The notes: a model not told the origin generated them from the sequence alone. DNA of 64,000 bases from Terriglobia bacterium (GCA_020073375.1 JAIQFG010000004.1:1-64000), one strand, 5' to 3'; shown: positions 17,978 through 26,660, counted from the first letter of the stretch. Translations and numbers: made by a program.

Positions 17978-18419
17978 GATTTGGCCAGCAGTCCTTTTGG
18001 AAGCAAGCACAGTCCCTTGCTGCCTGGGAGCCGACGCCGAATACGGCTCTCACGTACCGGGATATCTCTGCCAAGCAGTTCATGCCAAGCGCGTAATTTC
18101 GACCCTGAGTAACGTGCGGGCCCCAAATGCTGGCCCCCTGCCACGTTTCCTTATTCACGAAGTCAGCATTCCAATCGATTTTTCTCTTCAGAAGACCTTT
18201 CCGAAGCAATTGAGCAAGCCATAAAGACCGCATATTGAATGAGATCGCCATGCCTGTTTGCCATTGAGCAACACCCTGTCCCACTTTGGTACTAACGTAC
18301 TGTTACGGAACATCTGACCAGTTCGCTAAAACAGTTCCCGAGCGCGGCGCCACTTGCGGAAGTGGAGACCGGCTTCAGAACGAACTCAAATTCTCAAGCA
18401 GGTCCTCTAGGAGGAAATA
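17978..18419. other. Long leader region before the pilin-like cluster
   Basis: This 442-bp gap contains no convincing gene and no copy of the dispersed repeats. It ends with AGGAGG (18410-18415) before the ATG of the first pilin-like gene, and is where promoter and regulatory sites of that cluster should lie. A region with GTACTAACGTACTGTTAC (about 18293-18310) has imperfect dyad symmetry. Confidence 0.5.
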
Positions 18420-18971
18420 ATGCGTGGAATGCAGAAGATGATGTGGTTCATGGTGGCGGCGGTCGCGCTCGTGATGTTTGTGACGCCGGCCTCCTACGCA
18501 CAGCTCAATTCGGGCGCGACGACGGTGGCTTTGAACGCTACGCTGGCCGAAGCGCTCACTCTAAATGTGGCGCCGACAAACGTGACGTTCACGCTGGTCC
18601 CGAGCGGCACCGCCAACGGCAACAGCGCGGTGACCATCACCACGACTTGGGTTCTGGGAACCACTCGCACCGGCCTGACCACCTATGCCTATTTCACCAG
18701 CACCACAGCCCTGATCGACGCCGGCACGGACGTGATCCCCACCTCCAAGTTCAACGGCAGCGTCAATGGCGGCGCTTACTCCGCATTCACCGGCGGCGCC
18801 GGCCCGTTTGGCGCCAACAGCAAGACCGTCTACAACCACGGCGCTTTTGCCGCGGGGCAGTTTAACGGCAACCACACTGACACGCTCGGCCTGCAGATTG
18901 ACACGACTGGTTTGAATCTGCCCGCGGGCGCCTACTCCGGCACGCTGAACATCCAAGCTCAGGCCATCTAG
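18420..18971 (+). CDS. Secreted pilin-like beta-sandwich protein, copy 1
   Basis: A 183-residue protein with a signal peptide ending ASYA (residues 24-27) and a 156-residue mature part without cysteines. The mature N-terminus has an alternating hydrophobic strand (TTVALNATLAEALTLNV), and the C-terminus ends PAGAYSGTLNIQAQAI with glycine 14 residues from the end, as in chaperone-usher pilins. It is clearly paralogous to the product of 19155-19682. Next to a PapD-like chaperone and a barrel protein, it is best read as a fibre subunit. An AGGAGG RBS suggests high expression. No named family is recognised with certainty (DUF4402/SCPU-like folds are candidates). Confidence 0.75.
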   Translation: MRGMQKMMWFMVAAVALVMFVTPASYAQLNSGATTVALNATLAEALTLNVAPTNVTFTLVPSGTANGNSAVTITTTWVLGTTRTGLTTYAYFTSTTALIDAGTDVIPTSKFNGSVNGGAYSAFTGGAGPFGANSKTVYNHGAFAAGQFNGNHTDTLGLQIDTTGLNLPAGAYSGTLNIQAQAI

Positions 18972-18988
18972 TCAAGCAAGGAACGCAA

Positions 18989-19018
18989 GCGCATGACTCG
19001 CGGCAGCGGGTCATGCGC
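18989..19018 (+). promoter_or_regulatory. Intercistronic hairpin between the two pilin-like genes
   Basis: A 12-bp stem (GCGCATGACTCG / CGGGTCATGCGC, one G-U pair) with a 6-nt loop lies 18 nt after the first pilin-like stop. No T-tract follows, so it may attenuate read-through or protect the upstream mRNA, as at the major-pilin boundary of known pilus operons. Confidence 0.6.
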
Positions 19019-19154
19019 CGTCTGACAGGCGGGCCCTGCCGCCCCAGGGGTGTCGGGACCCGCGAACCACTTCGATGCGAGGCAGAGCGATCAACGGCCA
19101 ATGAGCATCCGGCAAAAATTCGGAATGTGGGGCAGCAGAGCCTGCAGGACTGGT

Positions 19155-19682
19155 ATGAAGGCTCTGGCTGTCCTGCTTGTGTGTCTGGCCGCATCCTTGA
19201 CGGCGTCGGCGCAGATCAATACGCCGGTGGGTCCGGTCGCTCTAGCCGCGAATTTGCCGTCGTCCCTGACGGTCAGCGCGACGCCCGGCCTGGTGAACTT
19301 CACCCTGGTTCCCAGCGGCATCTCGAACGGGTCGGCGACGGTGAACATCACGACGACGTGGTCGCTGGCCACAATTGTTTCGCGACTCAGTCTGTACGCG
19401 TATTTCACAAACCCCGCGTCCGCATTGGCCGATGCCTCCGGCCACAATATTCCCGCAGCCAATCTGTTCGGCAGCGTGAATGGCGGCGCGTTCGGCGCAT
19501 TCACCGGAAACAGCCCATTCGCCGCAACCAGCAGCATCACGCTTTTCAGCCGCATTGTCCTGGGGTTCAACATACCGCAATCGCGGACGGATACGCTGAA
19601 CTTGCGCATCAACACGACGGGTTTGACTCTAGCCCCCGGCAATTACGCGGGCCTGCTGGTGATCCAGGCGCAGGCGATTTAG
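19155..19682 (+). CDS. Secreted pilin-like beta-sandwich protein, copy 2
   Basis: ATG 19155, with AGGA just upstream, gives 175 residues: signal peptide MKALAVLLVCLAASLTASA and again a 156-residue mature part. It aligns along its length with copy 1, sharing FTLVPSG, ITTTW, YAYFT, GSVNGGA, AFTG, TDTL, TTGL and an identical IQAQAI terminus. Glycine lies 14 residues from the end (GNYAGLLVIQAQAI). An earlier ATG at 19101 would bury the signal peptide. It is probably a minor or alternate subunit of the same fibre as copy 1. Confidence 0.75.
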   Translation: MKALAVLLVCLAASLTASAQINTPVGPVALAANLPSSLTVSATPGLVNFTLVPSGISNGSATVNITTTWSLATIVSRLSLYAYFTNPASALADASGHNIPAANLFGSVNGGAFGAFTGNSPFAATSSITLFSRIVLGFNIPQSRTDTLNLRINTTGLTLAPGNYAGLLVIQAQAI

Positions 19683-19786
19683 ATGGCTTTGCAGGAGTAA
19701 GACTCCTTGCTCAGGTGTGGGCAAGCGGCAGGCGGCCAAGGATCTTGCGGTAGAAACTTTCAAGTCAAGAATACTGGGGGAATTCC

Positions 19787-20485
19787 GTGCGACATCTGCA
19801 CCGAGTTGTGCTTTGCATGCTGTTCCTGGCGCCTGCTTTGGCGGCCCAGACCATTTCGCCGGTGATCGTGGAATTCCGCGAAAAAGCCGCCGGCCGTTTT
19901 CAAATTCACAACGACACCGATTTTCCGCTCACCGTGGTTCTGGAGCCTTACAGCTTCATCGTGGATTCGGAAGGCAAGCCGACGTTCATAACCCTCTCCC
20001 CCGATATTCATCTGGAGCTGTCCACGACGAGCTTCCGAGTCGGCCCCAAGCAGGACTATTACATATTTTACAAGGCCAGCGCGGACAAGCTGCCGAACTG
20101 GTTTTGCGTTTATGCCAACGTAACCGGACCGCACACGCAGGAAGGCATCCAGGTAAGGCTGGAGCTTCCGCACACCGTCTACCTGCTGGGGAAAAAGCCC
20201 GGCCAAGCAAATGACATCGCCTGGGTGCAGGCGGACACCACCTCGGACGCTCCGAAACCGAAAATCCTGGCAGCGGTGGAAAATCACGGTACGGACGTTT
20301 CCCGCGTCAGCGAAGTCGAGGTCACATCCGCCACTGGCAAGCAGATCTACGAAGGGTTCCCGGTGTTTCCGGGACAGCGCCGGAATATGGAGCTGCAATG
20401 GGAGCAGTCCGGGGTCCCGCAGCACATTCAGCTGAAGTTCGAGCATTTCAAGTCCGAGACCGATTTGCATGCGGCGGCCCGCTAG
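19787..20485 (+). CDS. PapD-like periplasmic chaperone
   Basis: The start is GTG with GGGGGAA upstream. The 232-residue product has a signal peptide (cleavage near ALAAQ) and two Ig-like halves. The first begins ISPVIVEFREKAAGRFQIHN and continues with FRVGPKQDYYIFYKA and GIQVRLELPHTVYLLGKKP, matching the strand order and the G1-like hydrophobic strand of pilus chaperones. The second half (LAAVENHGTDVSRVSEVEVT to QHIQLKFEHF) is the C-terminal Ig domain. Size equals that of PapD/FimC. It lies between the pilin-like genes and the barrel gene, which it overlaps by 17 bp. Sequence divergence leaves some doubt. Confidence 0.7.
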   Translation: MRHLHRVVLCMLFLAPALAAQTISPVIVEFREKAAGRFQIHNDTDFPLTVVLEPYSFIVDSEGKPTFITLSPDIHLELSTTSFRVGPKQDYYIFYKASADKLPNWFCVYANVTGPHTQEGIQVRLELPHTVYLLGKKPGQANDIAWVQADTTSDAPKPKILAAVENHGTDVSRVSEVEVTSATGKQIYEGFPVFPGQRRNMELQWEQSGVPQHIQLKFEHFKSETDLHAAAR

Positions 20486-22160
20486 CAGCCGTCAGACTGC
20501 GGGGCGGGGCCTTGCGGCCCTGCTGTTTGGAATTTTCCTGTCTGGAATTGCGGTGCCCGCCGGCGCCCAGGTGATTCAGGCCACCGGCGGAACGTCCAAT
20601 CTGCTCAATGCCACCGGCGGTTCGCTGGAATTTCGTGGCGCCAACTTTACCGACCGATTCGATCTCGGCTACAACGGTAAACTGCGCAGCGGCTTTTCCA
20701 TGCTGCGCGGCTTCAAGGGCGGTATCATCGACCTGGGAGACCAGACCATCGCCTTCGATCTGCCCACAGACATTTTCGACCAATCGCATTATTTCTTGGG
20801 CCGCGGCGCGGGCTTTTCGCGCGGCAACAACGACCGCAAACTCTATTTCTTCGCCGGAGAAACGGCGAACGGATTTTTCGCGCCATTTCTGAACGTCGCA
20901 ACCATCGATACGCCCACCGTGGCGCTCTTCTACGAGATCAAACTCTCCGCCCGCTGGAAGCTTTTTTCGCGTAATGCATTTTCCACCCGGCAAACGTCCA
21001 TTCAGTCCCTGCAATGGTCCGCGAAAAACGATACGCACATGGCTTTTTCCGCCGGCGTCGGGAACAACCAGCCCTACGGATCCTTCAGCTTCGACCACGT
21101 CGGAAAACGCCTGGTCGCCGACGCTAGCTATGCCGCCGCCGGAAACAATTTCCAGCGCGTGCTGGTTCAGACTCCGCAGGTTTCCGAACCCGACCGCGAG
21201 AATATCCGCCTCGAATTTCGTCCCTGGGAAAATCTCCGGCTGATCGCATCGCGCAACAATTACGCCGCAATGGACCCCACCGGAAACACGCAGCGCTCCG
21301 CCGTCAATAGCTGGGGCGCGTGGGCCAACCTGGCCGGCTTTCAGACCTACGGTTCGCTGAATCAGTCCACGACCTCGTTCGGCCGCGCCGACGCCACTCT
21401 GCTTGGCGTGCACCGGGACATCACTTCGCGCCTGGCCGCCGGCGTCGATTACATGGCCAGTTCGTTCAGGAATCAGCCCGCGTCGAAATCGCTGGTGGGC
21501 ACGGTGCGCGAAATCCTTTCCCCGCGCATCGGCCTCACGCAGCTCATCACGCATACCGCGGGGCAAACTTCGGTTTCCTACGGCGGCACGTTTGTCTCCA
21601 ACCGCGTCACGGTCAGCGCGGAGTACGAGACGCTGTTCTTCCCGTTTTCCGCTCCCGGAACGCCGCAATTCCGCCAGGTCATGGTTCTGGGCCTTCACTT
21701 CCAGTTGCCGTACGGAATTCAGGCTAACTACGGCACCGATGTCTCGACCAATGGACAAGTCCACTACAGCGCCTACGGCACATCCATCGGCTATCGCACC
21801 ATCAAGGGCGGCTCGGGCGGGCCGCAACTGGCGGGCGCGTTCTATTCCAACGTGGCGCGCGGCCGCGTGATGGATCCCTCCGGCCAACCCGTCGCCGGCG
21901 CCGCGATCCTGGTGGGAAAAACGCTGGCCTTTTCCGATTCCTCGGGAAAATTTCTGGTGCGCATGAAGTCTCCCGGCGAACAGCCCCTGCAAGTCTCGCT
22001 CGACGACTTTACCGCCCCGGGCGCGTTCGCCGTCGTATCGGCGCCGCCGAAAGTCCGTGTGGCGCGCGAGGACTCCGCGCAGGAATACGAAGTGATCGTG
22101 AAGCGCGTGCCGCCTGAGTCCGCCGGCAAGCCCAAAGCAGATCCGAATTCGGACCACTAG
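20469..22160 (+). CDS. Usher-like outer-membrane beta-barrel with C-terminal regulatory-like domain
   Basis: The 563-residue protein has a signal peptide (about residues 8-33, ending PAGAQ) and a long run of alternating amphipathic strands typical of outer-membrane barrels (e.g. WKLFSRNAFSTRQTSIQSLQ, LVADASYAAAGNNFQRVLVQ, GQTSVSYGGTFVSNRVTVSA). After the barrel comes a ~75-residue Ig/carboxypeptidase-regulatory-like domain beginning ARGRVMDPSGQPVAGAAILV. This resembles the barrel-plus-end-domain layout of chaperone-usher ushers but is ~250 residues shorter than usual. Its start overlaps the chaperone stop by 17 bp, implying translational coupling. Confidence 0.65.
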   Translation: MRRPASSRQTAGRGLAALLFGIFLSGIAVPAGAQVIQATGGTSNLLNATGGSLEFRGANFTDRFDLGYNGKLRSGFSMLRGFKGGIIDLGDQTIAFDLPTDIFDQSHYFLGRGAGFSRGNNDRKLYFFAGETANGFFAPFLNVATIDTPTVALFYEIKLSARWKLFSRNAFSTRQTSIQSLQWSAKNDTHMAFSAGVGNNQPYGSFSFDHVGKRLVADASYAAAGNNFQRVLVQTPQVSEPDRENIRLEFRPWENLRLIASRNNYAAMDPTGNTQRSAVNSWGAWANLAGFQTYGSLNQSTTSFGRADATLLGVHRDITSRLAAGVDYMASSFRNQPASKSLVGTVREILSPRIGLTQLITHTAGQTSVSYGGTFVSNRVTVSAEYETLFFPFSAPGTPQFRQVMVLGLHFQLPYGIQANYGTDVSTNGQVHYSAYGTSIGYRTIKGGSGGPQLAGAFYSNVARGRVMDPSGQPVAGAAILVGKTLAFSDSSGKFLVRMKSPGEQPLQVSLDDFTAPGAFAVVSAPPKVRVAREDSAQEYEVIVKRVPPESAGKPKADPNSDH

Positions 22161-22347
22161 TTTTACCCCTGCCGTAAGGCCCCCGCGCGGCGATTCGCCC
22201 ATCGAAACACCCAATTGACTTCCCTCTGCGCCGGGCATACGATTTCCCACGGATTGACCGACTGAAACTACTCGCAACGCCAACGCGTCCCAATTCTTGT
22301 TCGTGGATTCGCCGGCCGCACCCGGCCTCTGAAGGAGATCAGCCGTG

Positions 22348-24537
22348 ATGAAAAACAAAATCTTGATTCTTGGAATTCCCGCGATCGCGCTCCTGGCGCT
22401 GTTCGGCAGCGTGCGTTCCGGGCGAAGCGCCGGCAAGGCCGCTGCGGAAGTTAAGATCGATAGCGACGACATCGGCGGCGTGGTCACCAGCGCCAAGGGG
22501 CCCGAAGCCGGCGTTTGGGTCATCGCCGAGACCAAGGACCTCCCCACCGGATACCGCAAGATCGTCGTCACCGACGATCAGGGCCGCTACGTCGTTCCCG
22601 ATCTCCCCAAGGCCAACTACACCATTTGGGTCCGCGGCTACGGGCTGGTGGATTCGGCCAAGGTGCAAAGCGCGCCCGGCAAGATGCTGAATCTCACCGC
22701 CGTCACCGCGCCCAACGAGCGCGAAGCTTCGAAATATTATCCCGCCGCCTACTGGTATTCGCTGATTCACGTTCCCCCCAAGAGCGATTTCCCGGGCACC
22801 GGCCCCAAGGGGAACGGCATCTCGGAACGCATCAAGGATCAGGGCGAATGGATCGAAATGCTAAAAACTGACGGCTGCGAGGCCTGCCACCAGTTGGGCG
22901 ACAAGGCCACGCGCGAAATTGAGCCTGGCCTCGGCGCGTTCGATACCTCCGCGGCCGCCTGGGACCGCCGAATTAAATCGGCCCAAGTGGGCAGCACGAT
23001 GAGCGCGCGGGCGACCCTGCTCGGCCGGCAGCGCATCCTGAGCGACCTGGGCGACTGGACCGACCGCATCAAAGCCGGTGAATTGCCGCCCGCTCCGCCG
23101 CGCCCGCAAGGTCTTGAGCGCAACATTGTCATCACTCAGTGGGACTGGGCCGGTCCAAAAGAATATTTCCACGACGAAATTTCCGTGGACCGCAGAAACG
23201 TGAACTCCAATCCCAATGGCCTCATCTATGGCGTCCACGAAGATAGCGACGATGTGATGACCGTCCTGGATCCGATCAAGAACACGTTCACGCAGGTTCC
23301 CATCCCCGTTAATCCCGGCACACCCATGTTTGAGCCGGAAGAACTCCTGGAGCCTTCTCCGTACTGGGGCGATGAACAGGTCGCCACCGCGCGTTCCGCG
23401 ACGCACAGCTTGATGATGGATTCCCAAGGACGGCTCTGGACCGCCGCACGCAATCGTCAGCTCGATAACCCCGCATGGTGCAAGGCAGGATCCACGAATC
23501 CTTATGCAATGGCCTTCCCCATCAAGGCGGGATCGCGCCAGACCAATTTCTATGACCCCAAAACCGGCAAGTGGACGCTCATCGACATGTGCGCCAGCTC
23601 GCAGCACTTGATGTTTGCCGAGGATGCCAACAATACCCTTTGGTTCAGCGACCCCGGCCAGGACACCATCGGCTGGCTGAATACCAAGATGTACGACGAG
23701 ACTCACGACGCGGTGAAGTCCCAGGGCTGGACTCCCTTCATTCTGGATACCAACGGCAACGGCAAGCGCGATGACGATTACACCCAGCCCGGCCAACCCA
23801 TCGATCCCACCAAGGATGCGCGCATCAAGAGCGGCGTCTACGGCGTAAGCCCGAGTCCGGTGGACGGTTCGATCTGGGGCACGGTGCTGGGTTTCCCCGG
23901 CGGCCTGGTTCGACTAGTCCCCGGTTCGGACCCGATCAAAACAGCCCTCGCCGAATACTATGCGGTACCGTGGAACGACCCGAAAGCACCGGTGCAGGGC
24001 TTCTCTCCCCGCGGCTTGGATATTGACCGCAACGGAGTCATCTGGACCGTCCTCTCCAGCGGCCATTTCGCCAGCTTCGACCGCCGCAAGTGCAAAGGCC
24101 CTCTCAACGGTCCCAAGGCTACCGGCCAGCAGTGCCCCGAAGGCTGGACGCTGTATCGCACTCCGGGCCCGTCGTTCAAGGACAAGAACGTCGACGAGAG
24201 AGTAGGAAGCGCCGACACCAACTATTACAACTGGGTTGATCAGTTTGATGTGTTCGGCTTGGGCAAGAACACACCCATCGCCACGGCCAACGGCACCGAC
24301 GCGCTCGAAGCCCTCGATCCCAAGACCGGGAAATTCACGGTCCTGCGCGTTCCCTACCCCATGGGCTTTTTCGCCAAGAGCATGGACGGGCGCATCGACG
24401 ATCCCAACGCAGGCTGGAAAGGCAAGGGGCTGTGGTCCACCTACGCTACGCGCACGCCGTGGCACCTGGAAGGCGGCAAGGGCACGACCAGCAAGGCCGT
24501 GAAGTTCCAGCTCCGCCCCGATCCGCTGGCTAACTAA
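22348..24537 (+). CDS. Exported carboxypeptidase-regulatory-like / propeller protein with heme motif
   Basis: ATG 22348 (a GTG sits 3 nt earlier) follows AAGGAG. The ~729-residue product has an N-terminal signal/anchor, a carboxypeptidase-regulatory-like Ig domain (DIGGVVTSAKGPEAGVWVIA to NYTIWVRGYGLVDS), a c-type heme site CEACHQ (about residue 178), and then a large propeller-like region with streptogramin-lyase-type strands (SLMMDSQGRLWTAARN, NNTLWFSDPGQDTIGW, GLDIDRNGVIWTVLSSGHFA). Such proteins recur in Acidobacteria with no known reaction. A perfect palindrome follows the stop. Confidence 0.8.
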   Translation: MKNKILILGIPAIALLALFGSVRSGRSAGKAAAEVKIDSDDIGGVVTSAKGPEAGVWVIAETKDLPTGYRKIVVTDDQGRYVVPDLPKANYTIWVRGYGLVDSAKVQSAPGKMLNLTAVTAPNEREASKYYPAAYWYSLIHVPPKSDFPGTGPKGNGISERIKDQGEWIEMLKTDGCEACHQLGDKATREIEPGLGAFDTSAAAWDRRIKSAQVGSTMSARATLLGRQRILSDLGDWTDRIKAGELPPAPPRPQGLERNIVITQWDWAGPKEYFHDEISVDRRNVNSNPNGLIYGVHEDSDDVMTVLDPIKNTFTQVPIPVNPGTPMFEPEELLEPSPYWGDEQVATARSATHSLMMDSQGRLWTAARNRQLDNPAWCKAGSTNPYAMAFPIKAGSRQTNFYDPKTGKWTLIDMCASSQHLMFAEDANNTLWFSDPGQDTIGWLNTKMYDETHDAVKSQGWTPFILDTNGNGKRDDDYTQPGQPIDPTKDARIKSGVYGVSPSPVDGSIWGTVLGFPGGLVRLVPGSDPIKTALAEYYAVPWNDPKAPVQGFSPRGLDIDRNGVIWTVLSSGHFASFDRRKCKGPLNGPKATGQQCPEGWTLYRTPGPSFKDKNVDERVGSADTNYYNWVDQFDVFGLGKNTPIATANGTDALEALDPKTGKFTVLRVPYPMGFFAKSMDGRIDDPNAGWKGKGLWSTYATRTPWHLEGGKGTTSKAVKFQLRPDPLAN

Positions 24538-24548
24538 TCTCACATCTC

Positions 24549-24586
24549 GTCACGTATGGTGACTTTCAAAAGTCACCATACGTGAC
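24549..24586. terminator. Perfect 18-bp palindrome after the heme/propeller gene
   Basis: GTCACGTATGGTGACTTT and its exact reverse complement are separated by only 2 nt, 11 bp after the stop codon. Each arm itself contains the shorter dyad GTCAC/GTGAC. There is no clear T-tract; it could end transcripts or bind a dimeric protein. Confidence 0.55.
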
Positions 24587-24664
24587 ACTTCTTCCTTCCC
24601 CTCCCCGCCCGCCTGTGATAGATTGCCCCTGATCGCTGGCACCCCCTCCGCGAAAGGCAATGCC

Positions 24665-25927
24665 ATGAAACGCGCCTCCGCCTGCCTGCTTCTGTCATCC
24701 GTTTCTCTTCTGCTCTTGTGCGTGCAGACCGCCCGCGCCGACACGCTCACCGTTACCAGCTCTCCGCCCGGTGCCTCCGTCGAAATCGATGGCCTGAAAG
24801 TAGGCACCACGCCGTACGCGAAGAAAATGCCGGGCGGCTATTTTCACAAGACCACGTTCGGCTCTCACCTGGAACATCCCATGCGGCTTCGTGTAAGCAT
24901 GGACAAATTTACGTCCAGGGAAATCGAAATGACCCAGGGTCCCGTTTCATTTGTGGGCTACACCGCGTTTGGCGCTGCCTATCGCGGAGAATGCTGGCTG
25001 CTGAAGACCGACCATTTTGACTTTGTTCTCGAGCCCGTTTCCAAGTCCTTGACCGGAACCATAATCGCCGCCGCCGGAGGGGCCAAGGTCGAAATGCGCC
25101 CGGAATTGCCCGTGGAAGATATCATCTCGCAATCCAAGCCCGCCGTGGTCGTGCTGAAAGGTTCTGAAGGCCAAGGCAGCGGCTTCTTCATCACCGATAC
25201 CGGAGTGATCGCCACCAACGCCCACGTGGCCCAGGGCGAGCAGAGCCTGATCGCTGAACTTCCCTCGGGGAGGACTCTGGACGCGACGGTTGTCTACGTC
25301 GATTCCGAAAAAGACATCGCCCTGGTGAAGGTTGACGGCGCCGGTTTCGAGCATCTGCCATTGGCCACTTTGACCAGCGTGCGCCAAGGGCAAGCCGTCG
25401 TGGCCCTGGGAAATCCCGGCCACAGTTTGCCGCTATCCGCCACCAAAGGAATCGTCAGTGCCGTGGGCTCGTCGGAAGAATTCGGCCGGGGCACATGGAT
25501 TCAGACCGACGCGGCCATCAACCCCGGCAACAGCGGCGGCCCGCTGCTCAACAGCCACGCGGAGGTAGTCGGAATCAATACCCAGAGGATTGTCGGAAAA
25601 GGTTATCAGAGCATCGGGCTCGCGCTGAGTTCCAACGACTTGATCGAAGTGCTGCATCGTTTCTATCCGTCGGTGACGTCTTCCGCCGCGTCACAAAACA
25701 CTGCCTCCGACTCCTACGGAACCGTCTCCCTTTCTTCCGACCCCGACGGCGCCGAGGTATATCTGGATGGAAAATTCATTGGCAGCACGCCCGCCATGCT
25801 TACGATTGCCGCCGGCGAACACGCCTTGCGCCTCACTTCGCCGAATCGCGAACCGTGGGAGCGCTCGGTCGAAATTCTGAAAGACAGCCAGGTCAGCGTG
25901 AAGGCCCAGCTTGCGCCCGCGCAGTGA
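24665..25927 (+). CDS. PEGA-domain trypsin-like (HtrA-type) serine protease
   Basis: ATG 24665 gives 420 residues with a signal peptide ending near ARAD. A PEGA domain follows (LTVTSSPPGASVEIDGLKVG), then a chymotrypsin-fold protease with the triad in VIATNAHVAQG (His), SEKDIALVKVD (Asp) and INPGNSGGPLL (Ser), and a second PEGA domain at the C-terminus (LSSDPDGAEVYLDGKFIGST). There is no PDZ domain, unlike classical DegP; the PEGA domains probably anchor it to surface or cell-wall structures. It is likely a periplasmic quality-control protease. Confidence 0.9.
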   Translation: MKRASACLLLSSVSLLLLCVQTARADTLTVTSSPPGASVEIDGLKVGTTPYAKKMPGGYFHKTTFGSHLEHPMRLRVSMDKFTSREIEMTQGPVSFVGYTAFGAAYRGECWLLKTDHFDFVLEPVSKSLTGTIIAAAGGAKVEMRPELPVEDIISQSKPAVVVLKGSEGQGSGFFITDTGVIATNAHVAQGEQSLIAELPSGRTLDATVVYVDSEKDIALVKVDGAGFEHLPLATLTSVRQGQAVVALGNPGHSLPLSATKGIVSAVGSSEEFGRGTWIQTDAAINPGNSGGPLLNSHAEVVGINTQRIVGKGYQSIGLALSSNDLIEVLHRFYPSVTSSAASQNTASDSYGTVSLSSDPDGAEVYLDGKFIGSTPAMLTIAAGEHALRLTSPNREPWERSVEILKDSQVSVKAQLAPAQ

Positions 25928-26041
25928 TTGTGAAAGTTTCGCCTATTGATTGGCACAGATATCGACTCGGATGGATCAAATCTGCCCCCGCTTACGTTTG
26001 CCCCGCCGTTATGATAATTTTCCTGCGAGAGGTGAAACAAA

Positions 26042-26617
26042 ATGGCAGAGCAATCCACCATGCTGGCGCTGGGCACCGCGGCCCCCGCCTTCCGACTTCC
26101 CGATCCGTCCGGCAAATTCGTTTCGCTTGACGATTTCCCCGGCGCCGCGGCTTACCTGGTCGTTTTCATGTGCAACCACTGCCCCTACGTAAAACACGTG
26201 CAGGCGCAGTTCACCCGCATGGCCGCCGAATATCAGGCGCGCGGCGTGGCCGTCATCGGAATCAATTCCAATGACGCGGAAAATTTCCCCGACGACAGCC
26301 CCGAAAAAATGGCCGAGGAAATCAAAGCCGCGGGCTACACCTTCCCCTATCTGTATGATGAGAGCCAGGAAATCGCAAAGGCCTATCGCGCCGCGTGCAC
26401 GCCGGACTTTTTTCTGTTCGAGCAAAATCGCCGCCTGGCCTATCGAGGGCAATTTGACGACAGCCGCCCGAAGAACGGATTGCCCGTGACGGGCGCCGAC
26501 CTGCGCGCCGCGCTTGACACGGTGCTGGTCGGAGGCGCCCTTCCTCCAAATCAGAAGCCGAGCGTGGGATGCAGTATCAAGTGGAAGCGCCAAAGCGCCG
26601 TCAAAATCGCGAACTAA
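26042..26617 (+). CDS. Thioredoxin-fold AhpC/TSA-type protein
   Basis: The 191-residue protein lacks a signal peptide. It starts LALGTAAPAFRLPDPSGKFV and has FMCNHCPYVKHVQAQFTRMA with a CNHC redox pair (about residues 44-47), then VAVIGINSNDAENFPDDSPE and TPDFFLFEQNRRLAYRGQFD. This is the subfamily of thioredoxin-like proteins with an NHCP active site found in many soil bacteria. It probably reduces peroxides or disulfides in the cytoplasm. GAGAGGTGA precedes the ATG. Confidence 0.85.
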   Translation: MAEQSTMLALGTAAPAFRLPDPSGKFVSLDDFPGAAAYLVVFMCNHCPYVKHVQAQFTRMAAEYQARGVAVIGINSNDAENFPDDSPEKMAEEIKAAGYTFPYLYDESQEIAKAYRAACTPDFFLFEQNRRLAYRGQFDDSRPKNGLPVTGADLRAALDTVLVGGALPPNQKPSVGCSIKWKRQSAVKIAN

Positions 26618-26660
26618 AATATCTGCCGAACCTCTGCCACGTAGCGATGATGTGCATCCA

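Noticed and set aside
22348-24537. Considered as virginiamycin B lyase
   Set aside because: Only propeller-like strands are similar; the heme motif and N-terminal Ig domain argue against the simple enzyme.
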